A stretch of 21,316 nt of DNA from Branchiostoma floridae (taxonomy: Eukaryota > Chordata > Leptocardii > Amphioxiformes > Branchiostomatidae): contig NW_023365774.1 in NCBI RefSeq assembly GCF_000003815.2, forward strand, positions 36,899 through 58,214, given 5' to 3'. The position numbers and the translations under genes are program-made. Below the pieces are notes generated by a model. The model did not search any database, was not told the origin of the DNA, and saw only the letters and a program-made list of their open reading frames with translations. Shown one piece after another: positions 1-8,886 of the stretch; within the stretch, counting starts at the first letter, position 1; the number at the start of each line of letters is the position of its first letter.

Positions 1-165
1 CAAACCTGTGCACAACGGGAGTTAACATCCTGTGCGTCACAGACTAGCACCTCACAGTGCACGTACACCTGCTTCCACCCACCGACGAAGCGGAACGCTT
101 CAAAACTAAAGCGTTCCTTGCTGTGCTTAAACAGGTCCAATTTGAGAGTGCCATCAGAGGGACAA
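1..165 (-). CDS. Coding exon 9 (partial): rest of ZP-C core
   Basis: The acceptor is TTTCTTTTACAG and the entry phase is 2. It encodes residues 389-442: C389PSDG, then FSFEAFRFVGG, VYVHCEVLVCDA with C425 and C430, and NSRCAQ with C439. This completes the GCP and vhC.v.vCD signatures of ZP-C. At the window edge CACAG/GTTTG could be a donor (exon ending at position 6, phase 0) or the frame may simply continue; the sequence stops too soon to decide. The remaining ZP-C end, cleavage site, anchor and stop are outside. Confidence 0.93.
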
Positions 166-943
166 CTGTAAAAGAAATTAAAAGTGTTCTAAATCACCCT
201 GACACTTTGTCCAATGTGGAATATCCTTTTAAAAACATTTTTTGTAGAACTGTGTATGAGTATTATTCATCATGCAGTATTATTACAGAGCATCAATGAC
301 AACCATATGACGTCATCAGTTGATCAGTTCCCATATCATGTGTCAAGCAATATTTTGATACGTCAGAAAGCTTCATTTAACACAATGGCAAAAATGACAG
401 CGTGATAAAATATTTGTAAGTGAAAATATTTGCTTCAAGGCAAAATACAAGACAGAATTAGTTCAGTAAGTTCTGCCTACCCATCGCTTATGAGTTGATG
501 AGATGGGCTACCGTTGGGGTCGGGTGACGTTGTTGCCTTACAGTCCAGCGCCAACACGGAGAGTCTCTGTCCATGTCCCTCCACTTCCAGCTCCAGGTAG
601 GCTTTCTGCCGCAGCTTGAGGCGGATGGGGTAGTCGCCAGGGTTTTTAATCTTTTCGTACTGACTTGTGCAAAATATGGAGAGACGCACCTCCAGACGAC
701 CGAAACCCTCCTCCGTAAAGATGAGTCCACCAGGAATGGGCTGGAATGTGGCATTCACTGACTCGTTCCGCGAGTACAGACATCTGTGCGTAGAAGAAAG
801 ACTTGTAACTTTTATAGGACGAAATACATGACATTATTTACTCTTGGACGCGCCAAATGTACTAGAATGTTTTGTGTAGCAAGACAACCTCGATGTGTAT
901 TAAGGCACATAAGACTAAAAATGAACATGCTTATACATAGTAT

Positions 944-988
<45 letters not shown>

Positions 989-3900
989 CTTCCTCAACCC
1001 CATAAATACTAAATTACTTTTACTACTTAGAAATGCATTACAAGTTTGTCACAATGATTATGCGAGATGGTGAATAATGATCCCACCTTACCATTCTACC
1101 TAACATATAGCAAAAGTCGTTTCATCCTATTCAGATATTAAAAATCGAAGGTCTGCTGCTTTACCTGGGCCTAATGCCATCGAGTCAAGTTCGAGTTGGA
1201 ATTTGAGGTCAACAATACTTATCCACGTACCAAATGCAATCACTATCCGTCCACTTACTCACAATCCATCCAGACGTTACTATTTCGCCTGACGGGCACG
1301 CCCAAAATGGAGGGTCAGGTGCAGTACTAAGGTCGGTCATTAGGAGTCCACATTTGAATCGGACCGTCAAGGCAGCAACATTTAACTAAGTGCGAAGTGT
1401 CCTCATGATCTACCCAGAGTTTCTTAAGTTTTTTTAACTTTGTTTTGTTGAATAGAGAAAATTAAAAAAAAAGAAGATATTTCACTGAATGTGCACGCAT
1501 ATACATACCATTTCAAAAACTGTGCCTCAATTATTCATGGAGACAATAACCTTCTTGCGTATTGACCTAATGCCAATAACTGTGTTCACTGATAAGTTGT
1601 AATAATATGCAAATTCATCACTAGAATTTAGAGAATAATTCTTATCAAATCCGTATTATTATCTGAGGTTATAAACCGATGGGAATTGCAATACCACAAT
1701 CGACCCTGTCATGACATCTAGCTGAAATAATAAGATTTCCCCTTATTTAGACAGAAGATTTCTAACTTACACAGATGTAATGGAAATGTCGTTCTCCCTG
1801 GTGATGACCCCATTGCCCTGATGGGTACCCGTGATGCTGATGCTGTTCACAAATGTTACGTACTTCTTACCGAAGTTTACCTGGTGGAACATGAGAATGA
1901 TTTATGTTTTGTATAATTAAGCGTCTTACTTAGATAAAGCTTTGTTCTTATTACTCTAGTAGATGAAAGACGAATGCCACAAGATCAATAAACATATCCA
2001 TCCTTCATTATATGAAACTTCACTTTCAAGTATCTTAAGTTTGCTTTTGCTAACACACATTTTCTAAGTGATCACATTTAACAAATACCACAGAGTATCA
2101 CAAGGAAGCAAGTTATTAACTTATACAGTACCAGGCAGTTACTCAACTAGCTTTAGTTTCTCGATTAAATAATTGGCATATGTTGCCACAATATCTTATA
2201 GCGGATCATCAATTTAAATGTCTATAATCCATTCCTAGGATTTATTAACATATTGGCATCATCTACATGCATGAAAATCAATTTAGTTTGCATTCTATCA
2301 AAATGTTATTTACTATATGTATTACTCATGTTGTCTTGGACAAAACTTGTACACACTGGACTTGTTACACATACCTGTGTTCCACAACTGTACAGTCCTG
2401 TACGGAAAATGTAGTGGGTGGCGTCGGTTTTGGCCACACAGCTGCTGCTAGTCCCCCAGTGAAGGTTGTTAAGGGTGATGTTAGGCAGTTGCCCCTTGGG
2501 AATAGACAGCTCCATGTATTCATTGGTGCAGATGGTAGTGGCTGTGGAGAAAAGAGAAAGAGTGATTGGAATATGTCCAAATGGATATTATTCTAAGATG
2601 AAAGGCCTTTAAAAATACCACTTCGACGTATATATCATTACTATAGAGGTCTATTGGTACAGGTATTTGGTGTCGGCTCTTACCGCCGTCAGTTTCAAGC
2701 GTCGTAATATATGTTTTCGCGGTTCTTTTGCGACTTGCCTTTCAATGATTCGGGTGCTATAGTAATAATTTGTTTCTCCCCTTCCTTTTTCTACAGCTGT
2801 GGGCTATGAATTGTAATATTATTTGCCGCATGGTTTCAGTGATCGGCGATATATTTTTGTATGACTCACGGTCTGAAGACCTTTACCTCTATGAGACTTT
2901 GAAGACATTTCTCTGCATTCAACTATATGTATACCATTCAACCTTCCCTCCAGGGTTTTGTGACTGTTAAGCATTTTCAACCATAGATAGGGGTCAATTA
3001 TACTGCTGATAACAAAAGAATGATTTTTGTAGCCAGTTTTAAGTCAGTTTTCCAGAGTTTTCCATCTGACATATTGCTCCGCAGATAAAAGTAATTCTAA
3101 CCTCAACATCTTTGCTTGACCTTTTTACCCATGATCCATATATATTTTGTCTTGCGCACAATGAACTGACCTCAAGTTCACACCATGGTTCTTTCAAGGT
3201 TGATTAAAAACCGTTTACTCTGTCTTTGAGACATTTTTATGAAGCCAAAATGCTTAGAAGTGTTTTTCTACTTTATGCAGATTCTACAATAATTTTATAG
3301 ATAAAGAGCTTTGTCATTGACAAAATCTGTGGCAAATTATCACATTCGGGCTTTGCTGTTATTGACCAACATACAGAATACGATATTGATTTGACTTACC
3401 ATTCCATTCAGTTTCAGGTGCTGCATAAAAGCAAAACAAAAAACAAGCAAAATTATTCCATAAGTAATCTTATTCCATAAGTAAGATTATAAAAACACGT
3501 TTGTTTTGATGCACGCATTTCAATACGCGATTTGACAAAGAAATTGTAGAAAGTTGTATACATTGACATACAGGCATCGTTCATAATGCTCCAGAAGCAA
3601 TGTTCAATGCTATAAATGCAGCAATGCATAAGTATCCACGCGTTCGTTGAAATAACATTTTCATTTCGACAATATAACACGAAAAATGCCAGTTTCCCAC
3701 TGGAAATTCAACCTAGATTTACACTAGCACGTTAAACACGGTGAGCCAGCTTAGGAAATTCCATCATTTTCCTTGAGCTGGGAAGATTTCAATTTGTATT
3801 GATGTAAATATATGTATCGCTAAAGGTAAGGGCACGACCCGCCGTACGTGGTAAGTACCGTCTCCGTACGGGCTCGTAGGGAATTCGACGGATTTGGGAG

Positions 3901-6900
3901 CACGCAGACACGCTGTAAAACTTTAAGTGCATGCAGAACTTTCTCTGCGATCGGGCTGCGGATCCACCCCCCCCCCCTTCCCCGTACGTGCCAGTACGGG
4001 CGACGCGCCTACCCTGTACAGCCAATGAGCGCACAACGCACTGGCTCCGTGAGTGTATTACAGTTTTCTCACAGCCAATTGTTGTACGAACGTAGCACGT
4101 GCGTGCTGCGCACGCGGTGATTGCGTGTTCCGTGCTTACTTCGCGTTTCACTTGTTCACCTGTGAATGCCTGCACTGTAACTAAGGAGCAGGTGCTTCGC
4201 ACGTACAACGCACGTGGTAAGCACATGGTTTCTGCAGTATATAAAGCCGAGTCGACGAAAGACTGCCAACTCGTCCTCAAGATGCGTAAAAAGAAGCCGT
4301 CAGTTGCATCTGTAGCGGCTTTCAACAGAAAGATGAGCACGCACTTACACCATGCGAGTGAGTAAGGAAACCGTGCGTAAGCAGCACGTGTAAGTAGGAC
4401 CTGCATACGTTAACGTGGCAATCGCACAGAGACCGTACGTTGTAAGCGCGTGCAATTCAACTCACCTACCACTTGCGCAACGAACGATGAACGCAACCGC
4501 TCGCAGCCAGACGTGGCGTGCAGACCACGTACTTACACCTTGCGCAACCGTGCGAGTGACGTGCGTTGACGTACTCCCTCCCTGCTCTTGCCAGTCGTTC
4601 CCCACGTTTTCAGAAATACTTGGCGGACGTGGCCTCCAAAAAAAAAAACGTACTGACAAATTGCAAGTACGGCGGGTTGTGCCCCTAGCTTAACTCACTA
4701 GATTCACTTACCCTTTGCAAGTACATAATCAAATACGTAATCACGTTTTTATGGTCCTTATGGTCTACCTCTTATTTCCCTTAATGTCTGTACCGGTCAC
4801 TAGTGTTGTAACAAATCCACGCGCAGCAGCCAATGATCTCTACGAGGCGACACAATATAAGGGAAAACGTTACAGGTTACATAAGCAATTGTGTTTTGCA
4901 TTGCACGACACCTAACCTCTATGTCAATAACGACATTAATATTTACCCATGCAGTTGTACTCGACTTCCAGGTACTTGGACGTGCCGTGGCAAGGTTCCC
5001 CGAACACGCTGTTGGAGGCTTCCACAGAGCAGTTGGTCTTCCCCTGGCAGCTGTCCCTGACCCGAGCCAGGCTGTTGGGACTTCTGCAGTTGTTGCTACG
5101 TACACCGGGGTGGGGAAGATGGGGCGGGGGACAATGCGCTGGGGATTCCCGTCCGTACAGGGCAGACACAATGTTGATCTGTAGTTCACAAGGACACTGA
5201 ATGGACATCGTCTTGTGCTCGCAAACGCGTTCCTTTTGCACTCCTGTCGAACAAAAGAACCTCGAGTTAAAATCATGCCTCTTAACCTGAGCCGAAAACA
5301 CCACTAGTAGTTAGGAGATGCTGTGATGTAAATATGTTAGGTCCTTGCAATATACAAATAGAGCTGTATAGCTATTCTGTTTTGCAGTAATTCACAGCAT
5401 GCCAGCACGCTATACACGCATAAGCTAGTTTAACGTACACTTTCCAATACTATTCACTTATTTAGTCAAAGAAATTGTTAAGTTATACGAATGCTATATT
5501 TTACTGGTTCTTGTGGGCTAAAGGCGACGGGAGTAACAAACATCTTTCACTTGTCCTGTTCTATTGTAAGTGTCGGTTCCATGTTTTACTTGTAAAATCG
5601 CAGCTCTCTTGTGTAATTGCAATTCTGGTGTACAAAAAGCTTTTTTTCCGGAAATGTACATTCTCTGAGACTTCCTGGACCGTAGGTGTTGTTAAATGAC
5701 TTTCTCCCTTTTTTTTCATATTAGTTAGAATAAACCTGTTCTCCAACTAGGCTCTTTTGCATATCAATTCACAGCTAGGTTATAAAACTTTCTCAAACAA
5801 GATCTCTTCAGTGTCACTGACGAAAACTAGTGGATGCTAGCTGAAACATCTGACCATCTAGATCTCCCCAACCATATCAAGTTGCTTGAGTAACTGCTGT
5901 CTGGCGCACTTGTGTAGTGTATTACCGGGTCCGTCATATTTACCCGGATCTACGATGGTTGAATTTGATGTCCCGCCGCTTCCGCGTACTAAGGCTGCCG
6001 GCGTTCTGCCGAAAGCTGCAGAAAACATAGTGCAAATGGAACAGCAGTTAAAGAACGCTATGTACTTCTCAGGCCTAGAAACATAAAATGGTGTCTATTT
6101 AAGATAGCTAAATATGCTACGATTAGTCCAACATAAAGTGTGCTAACTCACAGTCGATAAATCTCTGTTTAAGATAATCGTAACAATCGTAACACAATCG
6201 TAATATGGTACCTCATCAACATTGAAATTCGAACTGTGACCAATATCTTACCCAGGGCAAGAACAATAAATACTGCCACTGTGACTTTCCAGTAGTTTGA
6301 ATAGTGAATTAACAACCATAACCACATAAACTTATAAACATACTGGACTGTCTCCCAGCCATGAACAAAGACCTGGGACAGATTGGCATAATACTGGTCA
6401 CAATATTCAAATGTACTATACTGGTTTCCATAGGAGACCATAAGAACATTATCAAAGCAAAGAGAATGATCCGAAGTAAGTGAAAAAGTCACATCATCCT
6501 AAGTGGTTTCAATTAGATTAAATCCAATTTTTTGCAGTTTTGCAGTGTTGTGAAAATCAACTTTGTTCAGTTTTCAACTTTAAAATGAGTTCTGTCGGTG
6601 TTCTTGCACTACTAAAGAACTATCTCTTTGTAATATTTTGTACATGGGTGCCTTGGGCATTTGTCTATTGGATTTTATGAACGGACTAGACCCTTTGGTG
6701 ATTGCACACACACACCTAAATTTGAAGAATATGTTTCGTACCTCTATTACTTCAATCGCAAAACGTTTTGTATTTCCATTCTCTGTTTCCTGGCTCCAAA
6801 ACGACATACAATATTGGCGCTTAGTCGTTGTTAGCGAGTTTGTGGGCCTAATGTTTTAAAGCGTGTTATCAACTACCACCATTGTTCGTAAGCAAACAGT

Positions 6901-8886
6901 GGCAGGGGTAATTGCACTGTTAGAGATGATTAGTGACTACAGAAGTTTGCTTTACACCGCGCCGTTAGACAGTACCATAAAAGAGTATAAAAACGTTCCA
7001 AAATGGAAATAAACCACTCTACTGTTTTTGTTACTAATTCAGTTGTCCTTTTTCTGTGCTACTGCACATAATTGTTGTTCGATTCTGAACAACTATAAAA
7101 GAAAAGAAAAAATCTCAATTCCCAGTGAGAGACACAGGTGCCTTCTTCTACAAATGATGAGTGACGATGTGTTATAAATACTTACAAGGATACCCCAACT
7201 CACCTCTAGGCTCTAATTCTGCCGATGCCGATGCCGATGTAAGAGCCAGTTCGTTCACGAGATCCACAAGTTCGTCCTCAGGTGTGTTGGGAGTTTCCTC
7301 TTCAACGTTCCTTGTATCTTCACCAGCAAGAGTCATTGAGGCGTCATCAATGGCTTCTCCGCCTAAGTAAAATAAGTATGGTTAGAGACAAGACTAGGGC
7401 TGGGTACCGGTACAGCGTACCGGTACAAAACCGGTTTTTCTTATTGGACCGGTCCAGAAAAACCGGACCTGAAAAAATTAGGTGGACCGGATGTTGGACC
7501 GATTAGAAAATCAACAGATTATTTTATCAGTTATTCACACGTTTTGGCGCTTGCTGGTGGAAGAAAATAACAAGAGTGAAGAAGAGTAGAGTTTATAGTA
7601 ATTCCTACCAAGGTTTACAGCCAATCGTACAGGTGCAGTTAGCGTTGTGGGGTTTTAAGACGCCAGTGTAAGTCTAATACTCCACTGAACAAATTTCTTT
7701 GTAGTAAAATGGACCATTGGTATGAGTCATACTGAATCAGGTCCAGGTTCAGGTCCGGACCTGGACCTGATCCTTTGGACCTGAACCGGACCTGGACCTG
7801 AATTTTCTGTACCGGTACCCAGCCCTAGACAAGACTATACTTGCCATGAAACTTTTATGCATGAGGAAAATACGTTCTGCAGCAGCAGGATGTAGTTTAA
7901 ATACCCAAGTAAAATGATTATCATTATCATCTGGTCATGTTAGTGACTCTGATGTTTCCATTATCATTCAAAATAATATTCATTAAATAGCAATGTAAAT
8001 TGACCAGTTGATGTTATACATGTGTAACAGACCTGTTAGCAATCGAAGCCGACGCAAAATCTCTTCTTCGATGCTGGTTGAATTCCCCGCTGTGACAAAA
8101 TGATAACACAATGTTAAGGCGCTGTCAATTTAGATAACATCTATCCCTATATTCAATCTACTTGCTCGGCAACAAACGCGGACGCTTTTAACAAACGTGC
8201 CAGAACTGTATTCTACTTGGAATCGACACAACGTTAAAGCAATATTCTGGTCTCAATCAACGACTAGTCTGAGAAAATTAGTACTAGAATTGTGATATTG
8301 ACTGAAATCTATTTACCGATTTTTAAAGGAGTTTCCAATGAGATATGTCAACAGGACTTTGCTAAGCATTTTGTCACAAACCAAATCATTCCTTTGCTAT
8401 AATTAGATAAGAATATACTTTTGGGTTCCTGCGTCATTATGTACAAGACAGATGACCATTAGTGGTATAATGGTAGTATAAAAAAAAGGTCACCATGGAC
8501 GAGTCCATTTTGCACATGGGGGTTTTTGAGTTAATTTTCCTCTGGGTGAAAAATGGAAAAACATTTGGTTCCTGATGTTTGGATCGTCAATTTGCAAAAT
8601 GCGTATATGAAACAGTCCCTTTTGCATGCCAAGGAATTAAAAGCGATGATAATAGCTTGCAGACGAGGCCTTTCTAATTAAGGTTAGCGAACTATACGCA
8701 CTCTATAATTAGCATTCAAATTTTCTGAGAGAAGAAATCCATAAGTATTCCCGTCAGTATTTTTTCAACCGATCTGCAAAAGTTAATTTGAGTCGTATTG
8801 AATGGAATTAATAAGTGCTTACCCACAGCCATGAAGAAAGCAATACACATTATCAGCGGTGGGGTCTTCATAGCTGTTCGTCGTGC
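1..8886 (-). CDS. Secreted SUEL-lectin / ZP-domain protein, spliced, 3' end outside window
   Basis: This is a multi-exon gene assembled by hand from nine coding exons at 8871-8823, 8089-8033, 7362-7204, 5243-4947, 3420-3400, 2541-2375, 1880-1771, 783-481 and 165-1. All junctions have AG/GT borders and keep one frame (phases 1,1,1,1,1,0,2,2), giving about 443 residues. The order is signal peptide (1-17), helical segment (18-35), acidic linker (36-89), SUEL/Gal-lectin domain (96-186), short linker (188-195) and ZP domain (199 to the edge). From family knowledge, ZP domains polymerise secreted glycoproteins into extracellular matrices such as egg coats and mucosal filaments, and SUEL domains bind rhamnose or galactose. 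I infer a sugar-binding extracellular filament protein, perhaps of the egg envelope or a mucosal surface. Potential N-glycosylation sites are N19, N159, N215, N293 and N297. The cleavage site, membrane anchor and stop codon are not in the window. No ortholog can be named from sequence alone. Confidence 0.9.
481..783 (-). CDS. Coding exon 8: ZP linker and first part of ZP-C
   Basis: This is a 303-bp exon, phase 2 in and phase 2 out, encoding residues about 287-388. It starts VCLYSRNES, closing ZP-N with C288 and carrying two sequons (N293, N297). It continues through an interdomain stretch into ZP-C: GDYPIRLKLRQKAYLELEVE, then LALDCKATTSPDPNGSPSH and LISDG, a classic ZP-C signature. C325 in SIFCTS is outside the usual pattern. 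The acceptor is CTACGCACAG and the donor GTAGGC. Confidence 0.95.
784..1770 (-). other. Intron 7 with a (GA)n tract
   Basis: This intron lies between exons 7 and 8. Apart from the GA microsatellite at 945-984 I see no coding or repeat structure in it. The short intron at 166-480 and the one at 1881-2374 likewise hold nothing recognisable. Confidence 0.8.
945..984. repeat. (GA)n microsatellite
   Basis: About 20 GA units with one interruption (a GAAAGA step near 955). It produces long chance open frames of alternating Arg-Glu or Ser-Leu on the two strands. Confidence 0.97.
1771..1880 (-). CDS. Coding exon 7: second half of ZP-N subdomain
   Basis: This is a 110-bp exon, phase 0 in and phase 2 out, encoding residues 251-286. 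It includes KYVTFVNSISITG and the ZP-typical VITRENDISITS strand that leads into C288. The acceptor is TTCCACCAG and the donor GTAAGT. The codon split at the end becomes Val with exon 8. Confidence 0.9.
2375..2541 (-). CDS. Coding exon 6: first half of ZP-N subdomain
   Basis: This is a 167-bp exon, phase 1 in and phase 0 out, encoding residues 196-250. It has the ZP-N pattern: C199 in TTICTNEYMELSIPKG, C229 in SSSC, then a YIFRTGLYSCGTQ strand with C247 in the hallmark CGT. One sequon (NIT, N215) is present. The acceptor is CTCCACAG and the donor GTATGT. The three cysteines plus C288 from exon 8 make the canonical four-Cys ZP-N set (C1-C4 and C2-C3 in the family). Confidence 0.92.
2542..3399 (-). 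other. Intron 5, no recognised content
   Basis: AT-rich intron between the microexon and exon 6. No domain-bearing frame, inverted repeat or known element was seen. Confidence 0.7.
3400..3420 (-). CDS. Coding exon 5: 21-bp microexon linker
   Basis: This very short exon lies between acceptor TTTTATGCAG and donor GTAAGTC. It encodes (A)PETEWN plus one base, in phase 1-1, and joins the lectin domain to the ZP domain. It is supported because it completes Ala codons exactly on both sides. Exon 4 could also join exon 6 in frame without it, so it may be skipped in some transcripts. Confidence 0.75.
3453..3493. repeat. Short tandem and hairpin repeat
   Basis: TTATTCCATAAGTAA occurs twice in succession. 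The second half can also fold on the first, because TAATCTTA and TAAGATTA are complementary. It lies within the intron between exons 4 and 5. Confidence 0.6.
3827..4692. mobile_element. GTACG-ended inverted-repeat element, long copy, in intron 4
   Basis: The left end GGCACGACCCGCCGTACGTG is the near reverse complement of the right end (…GTACGGCGGGTTGTGCC at about 4668-4684). Both ends match the 324-bp copy at 16721-17044, including internal blocks such as CTCGTAGGGAATTCGACGGATTT and GAAATACTTGGCGGACGTGGCC. The middle (about 4020-4600) is extra relative to the short copy and is packed with CACGT, ACGTAC and GTAAG words. No transposase is visible; frames through it show no domain. It looks non-autonomous. 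I could not define a target-site duplication, so the superfamily is open. Confidence 0.8.
4947..5243 (-). CDS. Coding exon 4: complete SUEL-type lectin domain
   Basis: A single 297-bp phase 1-1 exon holds the whole sea-urchin-egg-lectin type domain, residues about 90-187. Hallmarks seen are a first Cys in VCEHK (C96), ISSUE-typical YGR at 118-120, FGEPCHGT at 169-176 (the usual DPC motif with Glu for Asp), KYL at 178-180 and a final YNC at 184-186. Nine cysteines are present (96, 105, 107, 126, 141, 154, 160, 173, 186). The family normally has eight, forming four disulfides, so C105 or C107 in the CPC pair is extra. From family knowledge, YGR and DPC loops shape the rhamnose/galactose pocket, so binding is plausible but unproven here. 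Acceptor TTCGACAG, donor GTAAAT. Confidence 0.95.
5244..7203 (-). other. Intron 3, largest intron
   Basis: AT-rich, 1960 bp, between the acidic-linker exon and the lectin exon. It contains one short antisense frame at 5955-6086, described separately. I see no other repeat or coding structure. Confidence 0.7.
5955..6086 (+). CDS. Possible small antisense ORF in intron 3, unknown product
   Basis: A 43-codon frame begins ATGGTTGAA with acceptable start context. It encodes MVEFDVPPLPRTKAAGVLPK, then a Glu/Gln-rich, helix-like ENIVQMEQQLKNAMYFSG tail, and stops at TAA. Its base composition is more GC-rich than the surrounding intron and its residue mix is protein-like. The frame stays open upstream to another ATG at 5886. 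I do not recognise the family. It could be a nested gene's single exon, a decayed retrocopy, or chance. No splice partner was found. Confidence 0.25.
   Translation: MVEFDVPPLPRTKAAGVLPKAAENIVQMEQQLKNAMYFSGLET
7204..7362 (-). CDS. Coding exon 3: acidic linker with Ser-Ala repeat
   Basis: This is a 159-bp phase 1-1 exon with acceptor TTTTACTTAG and donor GTGAGT. It encodes residues about 36-88, rich in Glu and Asp (for example NVEEETPNTPEDELVDL). Near its end is a Ser-Ala-Ser-Ala-Ser-Ala tract encoded by a threefold TCGGCA repeat. No domain is recognised; it is probably a disordered or O-glycosylated spacer between the N-terminus and the lectin domain. The hexamer repeat makes length variation in this exon plausible. 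Confidence 0.85.
7387..7394. repeat. Left target-site duplication GACAAGAC
   Basis: Eight bases repeated exactly at 7828-7835, flanking the inverted-repeat element; 8 bp is the duplication length of hAT transposons. Confidence 0.85.
7395..7827. mobile_element. hAT-like non-autonomous element (MITE), 433 bp, in intron 2
   Basis: The ends are perfect 21-bp inverted repeats: TAGGGCTGGGTACCGGTACA plus G at the left, and its exact complement at the right. An 8-bp duplication, GACAAGAC, flanks it. Inside the ends are palindromic ACCGGT and GGTCCGGACC words (about 7405-7500 and 7738-7805), so the element can fold extensively. It has no coding capacity. From family knowledge, TAGGG-type ends with an 8-bp duplication suggest hAT. 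The intact ends and duplication suggest insertion that is not ancient. Confidence 0.88.
7828..7835. repeat. Right target-site duplication GACAAGAC
   Basis: Exact partner of the duplication at 7387-7394. Confidence 0.85.
8033..8089 (-). CDS. Coding exon 2: short basic/acidic helix after signal peptide
   Basis: This is a 57-bp symmetrical phase 1-1 exon with acceptor TTTGTCACAG and donor GTCTGT. It encodes residues 18-35, GNSTSIEEEILRRLRLLT, which contain an N-glycosylation sequon (NST) followed by a segment likely to form an amphipathic helix. It has no recognisable domain. It joins in frame to exon 1 (Ala codon) and exon 3 (Gly codon). Confidence 0.85.
8090..8822 (-). other. Intron 1, no recognised content
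   Basis: Intron between the signal-peptide exon and exon 2. No repeat element or coding frame is recognised. Confidence 0.75.
8823..8886 (-). CDS. Coding exon 1: 5'UTR end, start codon and signal peptide
   Basis: The ATG is at 8871-8869. The exon encodes 16 residues, starting MKTPPLIMC and ending FFMAV, then a split codon that becomes Ala with exon 2. This is a typical secretory signal: a Lys at position 3, a hydrophobic core, and a likely cleavage after the Ala-Val-Ala that spans the splice. The donor is GTAAG just below 8823. Fifteen bases of leader precede the ATG, back to a TTTTTCTAG that looks like a splice acceptor at 8887. An untranslated upstream exon is therefore likely. The start is chosen because it opens directly onto the signal sequence and is in phase with all later exons. 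Confidence 0.88.

Noticed and set aside
57-299. 80-codon plus-strand frame at the left edge
   Set aside because: It is antisense to the ZP-C exon (1-165) and runs into the intron; the minus strand carries the clear ZP signature.
786-1073. Arg-Glu repeat frame on plus and Ser-Leu repeat frame on minus
   Set aside because: Both come from the (GA)n microsatellite.
3789-4406. 205-codon minus-strand open frame
   Set aside because: It lies across the GTACG inverted-repeat element and intron sequence. It has no domain, and its basic, Cys/Thr/Arg-rich composition follows from the GTACG/CACGT word content.
4800-5276. 158-codon minus-strand frame overlapping the lectin exon
   Set aside because: It is a shifted-frame shadow of the SUEL exon; only the frame with the YGR, EPC and KYL motifs is coding.
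6169-6492. 107-codon minus-strand frame with hydrophobic stretches, inside intron 3
   Set aside because: The hydrophobicity follows from AT-rich codons. There is no known family, and including it would break the phase 1 junction between exons 3 and 4.
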